The notes: generated by a model not told the origin, from the letters alone. Positions 1 through 7,336 are shown, counted from the first letter of the stretch. The stretch: 7,948 bases of DNA from Flavobacteriaceae bacterium (GCA_002705385.1 PAFO01000005.1:18302-26249), one strand, 5' to 3'. Numbers and translations are program-made.

Positions 1-58
1 TTAAGTAAAATTAAGCTATTTATAAATTTTCTATCAAAATCTTGATTTAGCTAACGAT

Positions 59-2446
59 TTAATTTTCATCTTCTATTCTATCTTGCTCTTCAGAGGAATC
101 CCAATCAGTTTTACTTTTGCCAAATTTGGAGCCAAAGTTATACACTACTCTAAGTTGAATATTTTGTCGAGACCCATTACTGTTTACCGTTGCAAATCCA
201 TTCCCATAATCTATAGTTCCAATAAAACCTCGATTTAGAATATCACTCAATCCTAAGTTAATCTTCAACTTGTCTTCCAGAAATCTTTTCCCAAAAGAAA
301 CATCAAGTTCAGATAACCAATCAACATTAATCTGGCCTTCTAAAGCTCCTGTTCCATAATTCGCGTTGAGTTCGAAGTCAATTCCTAACGGCAATTCGTA
401 ATTAGCTTGAATAAACCAAAACAAATTCCATTGGGTTAAATCTAGATCATAGGTTAAAGAATTATAATCTTTGTTTATCAAAATAAAACCCGTGTATCCT
501 TCAATACCCTTTATAAAACTCAAGGGTCCCAGTAATCTAAAGTTCCAATTTATATTCTCTTCAATATTGACTTCAAGCTGTCTTATTTGAGCAGTAGTAT
601 TGTCTTGTTTAATAAGTTCAAAGATAGCATCTTCTGTATCGCTATATCCAATGGTAAAAAAAGGTTGGCCTTTGTAAGTTAAATTAAGCTGATATTTATG
701 TGTGAAATCAGGGGTTAGGTTTGGGTTTCCTTCACTAGCGGAGAATGGATCTAAGAATTCTGCAAAAGAATTCAAACTACTATATGAAGGTCTTCTAATT
801 CTATAGCTATATGAAATATTCGCTCCTAAAATCTCTGATAAATTCCTACTAATTGATGCGCTAGGAAATATTTTTTTTATTGGTCTTTTTTTAACTGTGG
901 AACTACTAATACCATCTATTAAAAAAATTGAATTCCCGTCAGTATTACTGTCTTCATATCGAATTCCTGCTGAAAAAGACCACTTACCAGTTGTAGCATT
1001 TAATTTTAAATAAAAAGCTAAAATAGATTCATCAATCAAAAATTGACTGCTCCCTTTCTGATCTAAATCTAAAACCCCTGAGTTATTTTCATTAAAAGAT
1101 TTTAAATCATTATCTGTATTTACATCTGCATATCTGGATCCTAGACTAAACTTTAATTTATCTGATAAAGTTTTAGTATAATCTACACGATATGTTTTAA
1201 TGTTAAATTTTCCCTTTTGAATATACCTTCTATCAGAAAAAGGTATTGTACTTCCAATTATATCATAAAGATCATTAGTATTATCACTTCTAAAATTTAT
1301 GTAATTAAAGTCAATTAATAATTTATTTATGTCTGTCTTATATTCATAAAACACATTAAAATTGTAATTGGCTCTATCTATATCAAAAAGATTTTCTGAA
1401 AATAAAGTATTTGATGAATTGTCATCTGAAATAACTGTTTTGCTAGAAGCTATTCTTTGAGAAGTTCGATTGTTTAATCTCCCTCCTGCTCCGAGAATAT
1501 TATGCTCATTAATATAATAGTCCATATTCCCGCTAAAACTAAAGTTTTTTGGCCTGTAAGGCTCTATAGTTGCTTGATCGTAGGTTTGATTTTCAACGGT
1601 TCTCACTAAAAATAAATCATCTCTCCATGTTGGCTCTGATCTATTAAAACTTCCTTGCCAGTTTAATTTATTTTTATAACTCGCTAAAGAAAATCCTGTG
1701 CCATATTCAAAACCTTGGTTCTCACCGACCCAAGAATATAAATTACCATGAGTTCCTAAACGAACATTTTTCTTTAAGATAATGTCTATGACTGCCGCTG
1801 AACCTGACGCCTCATACTCTGAGCCAGGTTGTTCAACTACTTCAATTTTAGAAATATTATCTGCAGGAAAATCACGTATCAAAGTTTGGATATCCATGTA
1901 CTCAGTAGATTTTCCATTAATTAGTATTTTAACTCCTGTATTTCCAGCGATTGAGATACCGTTATTTGAGACCAAAACTCCAGGTACTTTACGCATTACG
2001 TCTTTTAAGCTTGTGCTTATCATTTCTGAATTTTCCAAATCTACTATCAACTTTTCTGCTGTTTGCCTGATAAGAGGCCTCCTGCTTTTTACAATCACCT
2101 CTTCCAATTTTTCAACTTCTTCTTCCAAAACAAAATCATAAACTTTATTTTCCTCTAACTCAAATTCTTCTGTTTTCTTAACCTTAAACCCTAAGACTGA
2201 CACTTGAATTTTATATGTTCCCTTAACAATATCATCAAAAATATATGACCCTTCTTGATCGGTAACAACTCCTTTAACAAAGTCATTATTTCCCTTTTGT
2301 TCGAGAATTATATTTGCAAATGGAAGAGGGGAATTAAAATTATCTTTAACAACTCCACTTATAGTATTTTGAGCTATTGAGGTAGATAATATGAAAATCA
2401 TCAGAACACTTATTGTAACACTTTTCAATTGGGAGGGGATAATCAT
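59..2446 (-). CDS. TonB-dependent outer-membrane receptor (carboxypeptidase-regulatory-like domain, plug, OMP_b-brl_3 barrel)
   Basis: This is an outer-membrane active transporter energised by TonB/ExbBD; its substrate cannot be read from the sequence. From the ATG at 2446 the protein has 795 residues. Residues 1-25 form a Sec signal peptide (hydrophobic ISVLMIFILSTSIAQ, probable cleavage before Gln26). Residues ~27-108 form a carboxypeptidase regulatory-like beta-sandwich (starting TISGVVKD, with GVVTDQEGSYIFDDI). A TonB-box-like LEEVIVKS lies near 115-122, followed by the family hallmark RRPLIRQTAEKLIVDLENS. The plug spans ~125-227 (LKDVMRKVPGV, VKILINGKS, ISKIEVVEQPGSEYEASG). The rest is a beta-barrel of alternating aromatic strands, with a charged acidic C-terminal tail after VVYNFGSKF. 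Length suits the family. The frame extends three codons upstream to a TTG at 2455, but the ATG is preferred because it gives the better signal peptide. No susD-like gene adjoins it, so it is not a classic Sus pair. It is transcribed divergently from the catabolic genes to its right. Confidence 0.9.
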   Translation of the reverse strand: MIIPSQLKSVTISVLMIFILSTSIAQNTISGVVKDNFNSPLPFANIILEQKGNNDFVKGVVTDQEGSYIFDDIVKGTYKIQVSVLGFKVKKTEEFELEENKVYDFVLEEEVEKLEEVIVKSRRPLIRQTAEKLIVDLENSEMISTSLKDVMRKVPGVLVSNNGISIAGNTGVKILINGKSTEYMDIQTLIRDFPADNISKIEVVEQPGSEYEASGSAAVIDIILKKNVRLGTHGNLYSWVGENQGFEYGTGFSLASYKNKLNWQGSFNRSEPTWRDDLFLVRTVENQTYDQATIEPYRPKNFSFSGNMDYYINEHNILGAGGRLNNRTSQRIASSKTVISDDNSSNTLFSENLFDIDRANYNFNVFYEYKTDINKLLIDFNYINFRSDNTNDLYDIIGSTIPFSDRRYIQKGKFNIKTYRVDYTKTLSDKLKFSLGSRYADVNTDNDLKSFNENNSGVLDLDQKGSSQFLIDESILAFYLKLNATTGKWSFSAGIRYEDSNTDGNSIFLIDGISSSTVKKRPIKKIFPSASISRNLSEILGANISYSYRIRRPSYSSLNSFAEFLDPFSASEGNPNLTPDFTHKYQLNLTYKGQPFFTIGYSDTEDAIFELIKQDNTTAQIRQLEVNIEENINWNFRLLGPLSFIKGIEGYTGFILINKDYNSLTYDLDLTQWNLFWFIQANYELPLGIDFELNANYGTGALEGQINVDWLSELDVSFGKRFLEDKLKINLGLSDILNRGFIGTIDYGNGFATVNSNGSRQNIQLRVVYNFGSKFGKSKTDWDSSEEQDRIEDEN

Positions 2447-2455
2447 TAAATTCAA

Positions 2456-2650
2456 GATGTAAAAATAGATAACTTGTTACATTTAAATTGCTCTTTTGTT
2501 ATTTTAAACATTTAAATGAAATTTATTGCAGATCAAATGCGATAGTCTTTTAATATTGTTGACAGAGGTAGAAGAATTTAACAAAAAATAAAGTTAATAT
2601 TTGTTGGATTATATAACTTTTTAAATTATAGTTTTTAATATTTATGATTA
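2456..2650. promoter_or_regulatory. Divergent intergenic region, presumed promoters of the receptor gene and the plus-strand operon
   Basis: These 195 bases separate two divergent start codons, so both promoters should lie here. I found no exact Bacteroidota -7 box (TAnnTTTG) on either strand. The nearest plus-strand candidate is TAACTTTT at 2614-2621 (seven of eight matches, about 30 bases before the ATG at 2651), but no TTG sits at the right distance upstream as a -33 element. TTGACA at 2559-2564 resembles a classical -35 box without a convincing -10 partner. Upstream of 2651 the sequence is A/T rich with no Shine-Dalgarno motif, as is normal in this phylum. An ATG at 2644 opens a frame that closes after seven codons and is not the gene start. 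No small gene was seen. Confidence 0.45.
2479..2518. repeat. Pair of ACATTTAAAT repeats, one a perfect 10-base palindrome, upstream of the receptor gene
   Basis: ACATTTAAAT occurs at 2479-2488 and again at 2508-2517, start to start 29 bases. In the second copy CATTTAAATG (2509-2518) is a perfect 10-base palindrome; the first copy differs at one end position (CATTTAAATT). They lie 33-75 bases upstream of the receptor ATG, where an operator for a dimeric regulator could sit. In DNA this rich in A+T such a pair can arise by chance, so the regulatory reading is only a suggestion. Confidence 0.3.
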
Positions 2651-3520
2651 ATGTTTCAGAATTTTAATAAACAAGAATTTTCTTATAACTCCATTTCAAT
2701 TAATTATGTAATAGGGGGTTCAGGGCCACCATTATTGTTGTTACACGGATATCCTCAGACTTATTTTATTTGGCATAAAATAGCATATGAATTGAGTAAA
2801 AAATATACAGTTGTAGCTAGCGATCTCAGAGGTTATGGCGACAGTAGTAAACCTGACTCAGATAAAAATCATGATCCTTATTCTAAGAGAGCAATGGCTA
2901 AAGATCAAATTAAATTGATGAGACATTTAGGGTTTGATAGTTTTTTAGTGGCTGGACATGACAGAGGAGGTAGAGTTGGACATCGCATGGCATTAGATTA
3001 CCCTAGTGTTTTAGAAAAATTAGTAGTAATGGATATTGCTCCAACATATACTATGTACAAGACAACTGACATGGATTTTGCAAAATCCTATTATCATTGG
3101 TTTTTTTTAATTCAACCTGAAAATATCCCAGAAACTATGATAGGTTCAGACCCTGAATTTTATTTAAATAAAAAAATTAGACAATGGGGAAAAGACAGTG
3201 ATGCATTTACAAAAACTGCATTTTCAGAATATCTTCGCTGTTTTACACCCGAGACAATAAAAGCAAGTTGTGAAGATTACCGTGCCTCTGCATCAATTGA
3301 CCTAGAACATGATCAAATTGACATAAATAATAATAATAAAATAGAATGCCCAGTGATGGTTATTTGGGGAGATAAAGGTTATGTTGGAAATAAATACGAT
3401 ATTGTTGCGGAATGGAAAAAATTCGCAAAAGAGGTAGTTGGATACGGTCTACCTTGCGGTCATTATTTACCAGAGGAGGCCCCAAATGAAACTTTGGAAG
3501 CATTAGTATCTTTTCTTTAG
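2651..3520 (+). CDS. Alpha/beta-hydrolase, fluoroacetate/haloacetate dehalogenase family
   Basis: The 289-residue protein has the alpha/beta-hydrolase fold and the full active-site pattern of fluoroacetate dehalogenases, which hydrolyse the carbon-halogen bond of 2-haloacids (haloacetate to glycolate plus halide). Visible elements: HGYPQT oxyanion motif at 32-37; DLRGYGDSSKP at 58-68; nucleophile elbow GHDRGG with Asp104; carboxylate-binding Arg105 and Arg108; acid Asp128 (VMDIAP); cap-domain YHWFF with His149-Trp150, and Tyr210 in CEDYRA, matching the family's halide pocket; Trp179; and catalytic His271 in GHYLPEEAP. The offsets from the nucleophile (+1, +4, +24, +45, +46) equal those I recall for the Rhodopseudomonas enzyme (Asp110, Arg111, Arg114, Asp134, His155, Trp156). 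There is no signal peptide, so it is cytoplasmic. It is the first gene of the plus-strand run, 22 bases before the dehydrogenase. Epoxide hydrolases share the fold but lack the Arg/Arg and His-Trp pattern. The natural substrate is unknown; defluorination is not guaranteed by motif alone. Confidence 0.85.
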   Translation: MFQNFNKQEFSYNSISINYVIGGSGPPLLLLHGYPQTYFIWHKIAYELSKKYTVVASDLRGYGDSSKPDSDKNHDPYSKRAMAKDQIKLMRHLGFDSFLVAGHDRGGRVGHRMALDYPSVLEKLVVMDIAPTYTMYKTTDMDFAKSYYHWFFLIQPENIPETMIGSDPEFYLNKKIRQWGKDSDAFTKTAFSEYLRCFTPETIKASCEDYRASASIDLEHDQIDINNNNKIECPVMVIWGDKGYVGNKYDIVAEWKKFAKEVVGYGLPCGHYLPEEAPNETLEALVSFL

Positions 3521-3542
3521 TTTAAAATTAAAAGTTTAATAA

Positions 3543-4601
3543 ATGAATACTTATCAAATTGCTACTATTCCTGGTGACGGAATTGGGAAAGAAGTCATTC
3601 CAGAATCATTGAAAGTTTTAGATATAGTTGCCGTTAAATGTGGCTTCCAACTTAAATATAAAAACTATGATTATTCCTGTGAATATTTCAAGGAATATGG
3701 AAAGATGATGCCCGAAGACGGTTTGGATAGACTAAGGGACAGTGATGGTATTTTTTTAGGTGCAGTAGGTTATCCCGGAGTCCCTGATCATGTTTCGTTA
3801 TGGGGCTTATTAATCCCTATTCGAAGAAATTTTCAACAATATGTAAATTTAAGACCTGTCAGATTATTAAATGGCATAGAATCTCCTTTAAAAAATCCAG
3901 GCGGTATCGATTTTTATATTGTTAGAGAAAATAATGAAGGAGAATATTCATCTATCGGTGGACGTTTAAATGATGGGTCTCCAGATGAACTAGTCGTGCA
4001 AGAAACTATCTTCACAAGAAAAGGAGTTGATAGAGTAATGAAATATGCCTTTGAATTGGCTAGCAAAAGACGTAAAAAATTAACTAGTGCTACCAAATCT
4101 AACGGTATAATGCACACAATGCCATATTGGGACGAGCGATTTAAAGAAATGGGTGAAAAATTTCCTAAGGTGTCTACTGACCAATTTCATATTGATATAC
4201 TTGCGGCAAATTTTGTTCAAAAGCCTGATAATTTTGATGTTGTAGTTGCTAGTAATTTGTTTGGAGATATTTTATCTGATCTTGGTCCTGCTGTAGTCGG
4301 AGGGATGGGAATTGCACCCGGGAGTAATATAAATCCTGAAAAAGAGTTCCCAAGTATGTTTGAGCCTGTCCACGGAAGTGCACCTGATATAGCTGGGAAA
4401 AAAATAGCTAATCCAATTGCCTGTATCTGGACAGCTTCAATGATGTTAGATCATTTAGGTGAAAAAGAAGGATCAAACTTAATAATGAATGCAATTGAAG
4501 AAACTATTTCAAATGGTAATATCCTAACAAAAGATTTAGGGGGAAATTCCAATACTGAAGAAGTTACTAATGCAATTATTGAAAAAATTAAAAAGCTTTG
4601 A
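3543..4601 (+). CDS. Tartrate/D-malate dehydrogenase-type beta-decarboxylating dehydrogenase (NAD-dependent)
   Basis: A 352-residue member of the isocitrate/isopropylmalate dehydrogenase superfamily, which oxidises and usually decarboxylates 2-hydroxy dicarboxylic acids with NAD and a divalent metal. Seen: GDGIG at 11-15; substrate arginines Arg94/Arg95 and Arg104; Arg128 in IVREN; catalytic Tyr135 (EGEY) and Lys185 (ATKSN); metal ligands Asp218, Asp242 and Asp246 (GDILSD, with the family's 24/4 spacing); and the cofactor loop HGSAPDIAGK with Asp282, which points to NAD rather than NADP. The stretch GAVGYPGVPDHVSLWGLL (73-90) followed by PIRR and QQYVNLRPVRLL is characteristic of tartrate/D-malate dehydrogenases (TtuC, DmlA); leucine-biosynthetic LeuB instead has a GGPKW-type loop. 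The length is typical. No leuCD genes are nearby, which also argues for catabolism. It is cytoplasmic and lies between the dehalogenase-like hydrolase and a membrane protein, probably cotranscribed. D-malate, tartrate or another hydroxy diacid are all possible substrates. Confidence 0.85.
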   Translation: MNTYQIATIPGDGIGKEVIPESLKVLDIVAVKCGFQLKYKNYDYSCEYFKEYGKMMPEDGLDRLRDSDGIFLGAVGYPGVPDHVSLWGLLIPIRRNFQQYVNLRPVRLLNGIESPLKNPGGIDFYIVRENNEGEYSSIGGRLNDGSPDELVVQETIFTRKGVDRVMKYAFELASKRRKKLTSATKSNGIMHTMPYWDERFKEMGEKFPKVSTDQFHIDILAANFVQKPDNFDVVVASNLFGDILSDLGPAVVGGMGIAPGSNINPEKEFPSMFEPVHGSAPDIAGKKIANPIACIWTASMMLDHLGEKEGSNLIMNAIEETISNGNILTKDLGGNSNTEEVTNAIIEKIKKL

Positions 4602-4633
4602 TTTTTTGTAAATTAAAAAAATAAATTAACTAA

Positions 4634-5770
4634 ATGCCATTTGTATACAATCCAATTTATGTTTTAGGGATGTTAAGCCTAATGGTAATTTTATCTATAT
4701 ACATTGGAAAAACAAAATTGGGAAAACAGTTTGGAGCTGCACTACTGGTTATCCTTTTCACTGCGGTGATTGCAAATCTTAAATTAATTCCTTCAGCATC
4801 AGATAGTATTGGATTATACGATGTTATTTTTAAATATATAGCACCAATTTCTATTTTTTATTTATTGCTAAATGTGAACCTAAATTCCATAAAAAAAGCC
4901 GGATTGCCAATGATAAGTCTCTTTGTTATAGGCTCTTTAGCTACAACTGTTGGAATTCTTATATCATGGGTTATATTAACTCCAGAAAATATTCTAGGAG
5001 AGGACGCCAAAATAATAGCTGGTATGTTAACAGGAACTTATACCGGTGGAAGCGTAAACTTTAATGCGATAGCAATTGAGTACGGATTTCAAAAAAAGGG
5101 AATATTATATGCCGGTACCATTGCAGTAGACAATGTTGTAACAGCAGTCTGGATTTTGGTAACCTTGATTTTACCAGTGTTTTTATCTAAAATATGGAAG
5201 AGTAAAACTGAACATAATAAAATCAGTAATGAACAAGTGAAGATTTCAGATAAAGGTATTGATTTAATATCACTGGCTTGGCTTACTTTTCTGGGTATAA
5301 TGTCATTTTACCTTTCCGAAATTTTAGTGCAATATTTTCCTAGAATACCATCAATACTTATTCTTTCGACCTTTGGAATAGGATTGGCTCAAACCAAATT
5401 TGTCTCCAACTTAAAGGGAGGTCATAATTTAGGATTATACTTAGTTTATCTTTTTTTAGCAGTAATTGGTGCCTATTGTGAAATTGGTGCAGTTTATCAA
5501 CTAAAAGAAATCGGATTTACTCTATTACTTTTTACAACTTTGGCGGTTTCATTCCATGGAATCTTAACTATAATTATTGGAGGGCTAGTTTACCGTGATT
5601 GGCAAATGATTGCAATTGTGAGTCAGGCAAATGTAGGTGGTGGAGCCTCAGCAATTGCTTTGGCAGAGACTTTTAACCGCAAAGAATTGATTCTTCCAGC
5701 TATTTTGGTAGGAACTTTAGGAAACGCTTTAGGAACTTATTTGGGCTTTTTTGTTGTTTATGTTTTGTAA
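4634..5770 (+). CDS. DUF819 family polytopic inner-membrane protein (putative transporter)
   Basis: A 378-residue, very hydrophobic protein of the DUF819 family, probably a secondary transporter of the inner membrane; no substrate is established. About ten to twelve membrane segments are visible, near residues 8-24, 33-50, 61-82, 89-113, 126-148, 157-184, 209-231, 237-253, 266-287, 293-319, 324-345 and 351-377. Each half holds a Gly-rich, helix-breaking signature: GTYTGGSVNFNAIA at 134-147 and ANVGGGASAIALAE at 332-345; another Gly-rich motif, GTLGNALGTYLG, is at 360-371. The repeated motif suggests two inverted-topology halves, as in glutamate/sodium-symporter-like carriers. A Lys-rich loop (186-208) between the halves is probably cytoplasmic by the positive-inside rule. 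It starts 32 bases after the dehydrogenase stop, consistent with one operon, so it could import the hydroxy- or halo-acid used by the two upstream enzymes. In other bacteria DUF819 proteins also occur near peptide-catabolic genes, so a peptide-derived substrate is an alternative. Confidence 0.8.
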   Translation: MPFVYNPIYVLGMLSLMVILSIYIGKTKLGKQFGAALLVILFTAVIANLKLIPSASDSIGLYDVIFKYIAPISIFYLLLNVNLNSIKKAGLPMISLFVIGSLATTVGILISWVILTPENILGEDAKIIAGMLTGTYTGGSVNFNAIAIEYGFQKKGILYAGTIAVDNVVTAVWILVTLILPVFLSKIWKSKTEHNKISNEQVKISDKGIDLISLAWLTFLGIMSFYLSEILVQYFPRIPSILILSTFGIGLAQTKFVSNLKGGHNLGLYLVYLFLAVIGAYCEIGAVYQLKEIGFTLLLFTTLAVSFHGILTIIIGGLVYRDWQMIAIVSQANVGGGASAIALAETFNRKELILPAILVGTLGNALGTYLGFFVVYVL

Positions 5771-5893
5771 AGCTTTCTTTTTTTAATTTTTCTTTCCATT
5801 TTGACCAACCTAAAGGAGGAAAATAAATCCATAAATCATACAAATAATTCTAGCTGCTAATTTGTATCTTAATAATCTCATTAAAAAAACAAG
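5771..5893. other. Intergenic gap before the amidohydrolase gene, possible boundary between transcription units
   Basis: This is the widest gap in the plus-strand run (123 bases). It begins with a T-rich tract (5774-5800) without a convincing preceding hairpin, so I do not call a terminator. A near-match to the Bacteroidota -7 box, CTAATTTG, lies at 5857-5864 about 30 bases before the ATG at 5894, but no TTG is spaced correctly upstream. AAAGGAGGA at 5812-5820 looks like a strong Shine-Dalgarno sequence but no start codon follows it in range. A second promoter here is plausible but unproven. Confidence 0.3.
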
Positions 5894-7336
5894 ATGAAAA
5901 AAATCATTCTAATTTTTATCTTATTAACCATCTTTATTTCATGTAAAAACGATGGATTGATTTATGAAAATTCATTTATAATTGAAAACGTAAATCTTAT
6001 AGACCCAATTCATGGATTAAAAAAAAATATGTCTGTTGTAATAAATGGAAATAAAATCATAAAAATATATAAAACAGACAGTATTAAGCTTTCATCTAAA
6101 AATAAAATATATCGATTCGCTGGTAAGTATTTAATTCCAGGTTTGTGGGATAGTCATGTACATTTTTCTTACGAAAGAGATCTTTCAAAAGCAATGCCTA
6201 ATCTTTTTTTAGCACATGGGATAACTAGCGTAAGAGATACTGGGGGGGAGTTTGACTTTGTAAATAAATTTAAACAGGACGCAATTCAGGATCCTAAAAC
6301 AAAAACAAGGGTAATGATTGCAGGTCCATTAATTGATGGAAAATTTAATGTTTATGATGGAAGCAGTAAAGCTCTTCCATTACTGTCAATTAAGAATAGT
6401 AACCTTGAACAATTGGAGAAAAATGCTTTGCATTTGATTGAAAATCAGGTAGACTTTTTAAAAGCCTATGAAATGTTAAGCCCTGAACAATTTAAACTAC
6501 TAGCTGAAATTGCAAAAAAAAATAATTTAAAACTAACAGGCCATGTCCCTTTAAGTATGAATGTTATTGAAGCTTCAAATATGGGCTTAAATAGTATAGA
6601 GCACTTGAGAAATATTGAACTTTCAATGACTAATGAATCAGATAAACTTTTCCAGGAAAGGCAAGATATTTTAAAAAACAAATCAAAAATCAAAGGTTCT
6701 GCATTAAGGTCCATGCTACACAAAAAACAGAGAATGAGATCGATTTATGATTTAGACTCATCAAAAATAAAACGTGTAGTTGAAGTGTTAGTCAAAAATG
6801 ATACTTGGCAAATACCTACTATACGATTGGTATCAAATAAGGCCTATAAAATATACAAGGATCCTGAATACACCACCCTTTTAGAAGTTCTTCCACTGGA
6901 TAAAAAGAAGGAATGGATTCAAAAAATTAATCTGATATCCTCAGCCCCTGATAAGGAAATTATTGATTATGCAAAGTGGGCGTCAAACATGGTAAACTTC
7001 ATGCAAAAAAAAGGTATTTCATTCATGGCTGGAACAGACACTCCAATTGGTTTTTTAATTCCAGGTTTGAGCCTTCATCAAGAACTAGAAGATTTACATA
7101 ATTCTGGACTATCAACATTAGAAACAATTCAAGCTGCAACAATAAACCCTGCTAAATACTTTAATATTCAAGATTCTTTGGGTAGAATTAAATCGGGATT
7201 TATAGCTGATTTGTTGGTTTTAGATAGAAATCCACTCGAAGATATTTCTAATACAAAATCCATTTTTGCTATAATTAAAGATGGTCATTATATGAATAGA
7301 GCTCATCTAGATTCTTTATTGAGCCATTATAAATAG
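5894..7336 (+). CDS. Amidohydrolase-superfamily lipoprotein (imidazolonepropionase/prolidase-like metal-dependent hydrolase)
   Basis: A 480-residue protein beginning with a lipoprotein signal: MKK, a hydrophobic stretch, and FIS followed by Cys17, which would be lipidated and hold the enzyme in an envelope membrane facing the periplasm or the surface. The mature part is a metal-dependent amidohydrolase: a small N-terminal beta-domain (IIENVNLIDPIHG; GKYLIPGLWDSH), then the TIM barrel with His88-x-His90 (DSHVHF), Lys190 in FLKAYE (probable carboxylated bridging lysine), His217 (TGHVPL), His237 (IEHLRN) and catalytic Asp382 (AGTDTP). It returns to the beta-domain with SLGRIKSGFIADLLVLDRNPLE (split here as SLGRIKSGF and ADLLVLDRNP). 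All ligands of a binuclear site are present, so it should be active. Family members cleave cyclic amides, N-acyl amino acids or Xaa-Pro-type dipeptides; the substrate here cannot be told. A 123-base gap precedes it and the GH13 gene follows 3 bases after its stop. The region ~242-345 is a Lys-rich, helical insertion common in this subfamily. Confidence 0.85.
   Translation: MKKIILIFILLTIFISCKNDGLIYENSFIIENVNLIDPIHGLKKNMSVVINGNKIIKIYKTDSIKLSSKNKIYRFAGKYLIPGLWDSHVHFSYERDLSKAMPNLFLAHGITSVRDTGGEFDFVNKFKQDAIQDPKTKTRVMIAGPLIDGKFNVYDGSSKALPLLSIKNSNLEQLEKNALHLIENQVDFLKAYEMLSPEQFKLLAEIAKKNNLKLTGHVPLSMNVIEASNMGLNSIEHLRNIELSMTNESDKLFQERQDILKNKSKIKGSALRSMLHKKQRMRSIYDLDSSKIKRVVEVLVKNDTWQIPTIRLVSNKAYKIYKDPEYTTLLEVLPLDKKKEWIQKINLISSAPDKEIIDYAKWASNMVNFMQKKGISFMAGTDTPIGFLIPGLSLHQELEDLHNSGLSTLETIQAATINPAKYFNIQDSLGRIKSGFIADLLVLDRNPLEDISNTKSIFAIIKDGHYMNRAHLDSLLSHYK

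Noticed and set aside
33..46. Inverted repeat ATCAAAATCTTGAT just downstream of the receptor stop, a possible terminator
   Set aside because: The stem has only five mostly A/T pairs, and no T-run follows it on the transcribed (minus) strand.
1782..2141. Plus-strand open frame of 119 codons inside the receptor gene
   Set aside because: It is antisense to the conserved plug domain, its translation is Ser/Thr/Ile-rich without a recognisable domain, and the receptor frame is clearly the coding one.
3914..4117. Minus-strand open frame of 67 codons inside the dehydrogenase gene
   Set aside because: It is antisense to the conserved active-site region of the dehydrogenase and shows no domain or start context of its own.
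4602..4633. T-run and A-run inverted pair between the dehydrogenase and DUF819 genes, a possible terminator hairpin
   Set aside because: It consists only of A/T pairs without a GC stem, and such tracts are expected in intergenic DNA of this composition; the short gap favours read-through.
5812..5820. AAAGGAGGA, a near-perfect Shine-Dalgarno sequence
   Set aside because: No start codon lies 5-12 bases downstream, the next gene starts about 75 bases away, and Bacteroidota rarely use such sites; on the opposite strand it is simply part of the frames noted above.
5700..5881. Minus-strand reading frames in the gap before the amidohydrolase gene: a 23-codon ATG frame (5881 down to 5810) encoding a basic-hydrophobic peptide (MRLLRYKLAARI...), and an overlapping 49-codon frame without ATG (5849 down to 5700) reading ...DLWIYFPPLGWSKWKEKLKK...
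   Set aside because: They look slightly protein-like and could be a frameshifted remnant of a small membrane protein, but both are short, the second has no ATG and runs antisense into the DUF819 gene, and the Lys-rich composition follows from T-rich DNA on the other strand. A similarity search of the joined peptide against flavobacterial small proteins would decide.
6466..6723. Minus-strand open frame of 85 codons inside the amidohydrolase gene
   Set aside because: It is antisense to the metal-binding His217/His237 region; low-complexity Ser/Phe/Leu translation typical of a shadow frame.
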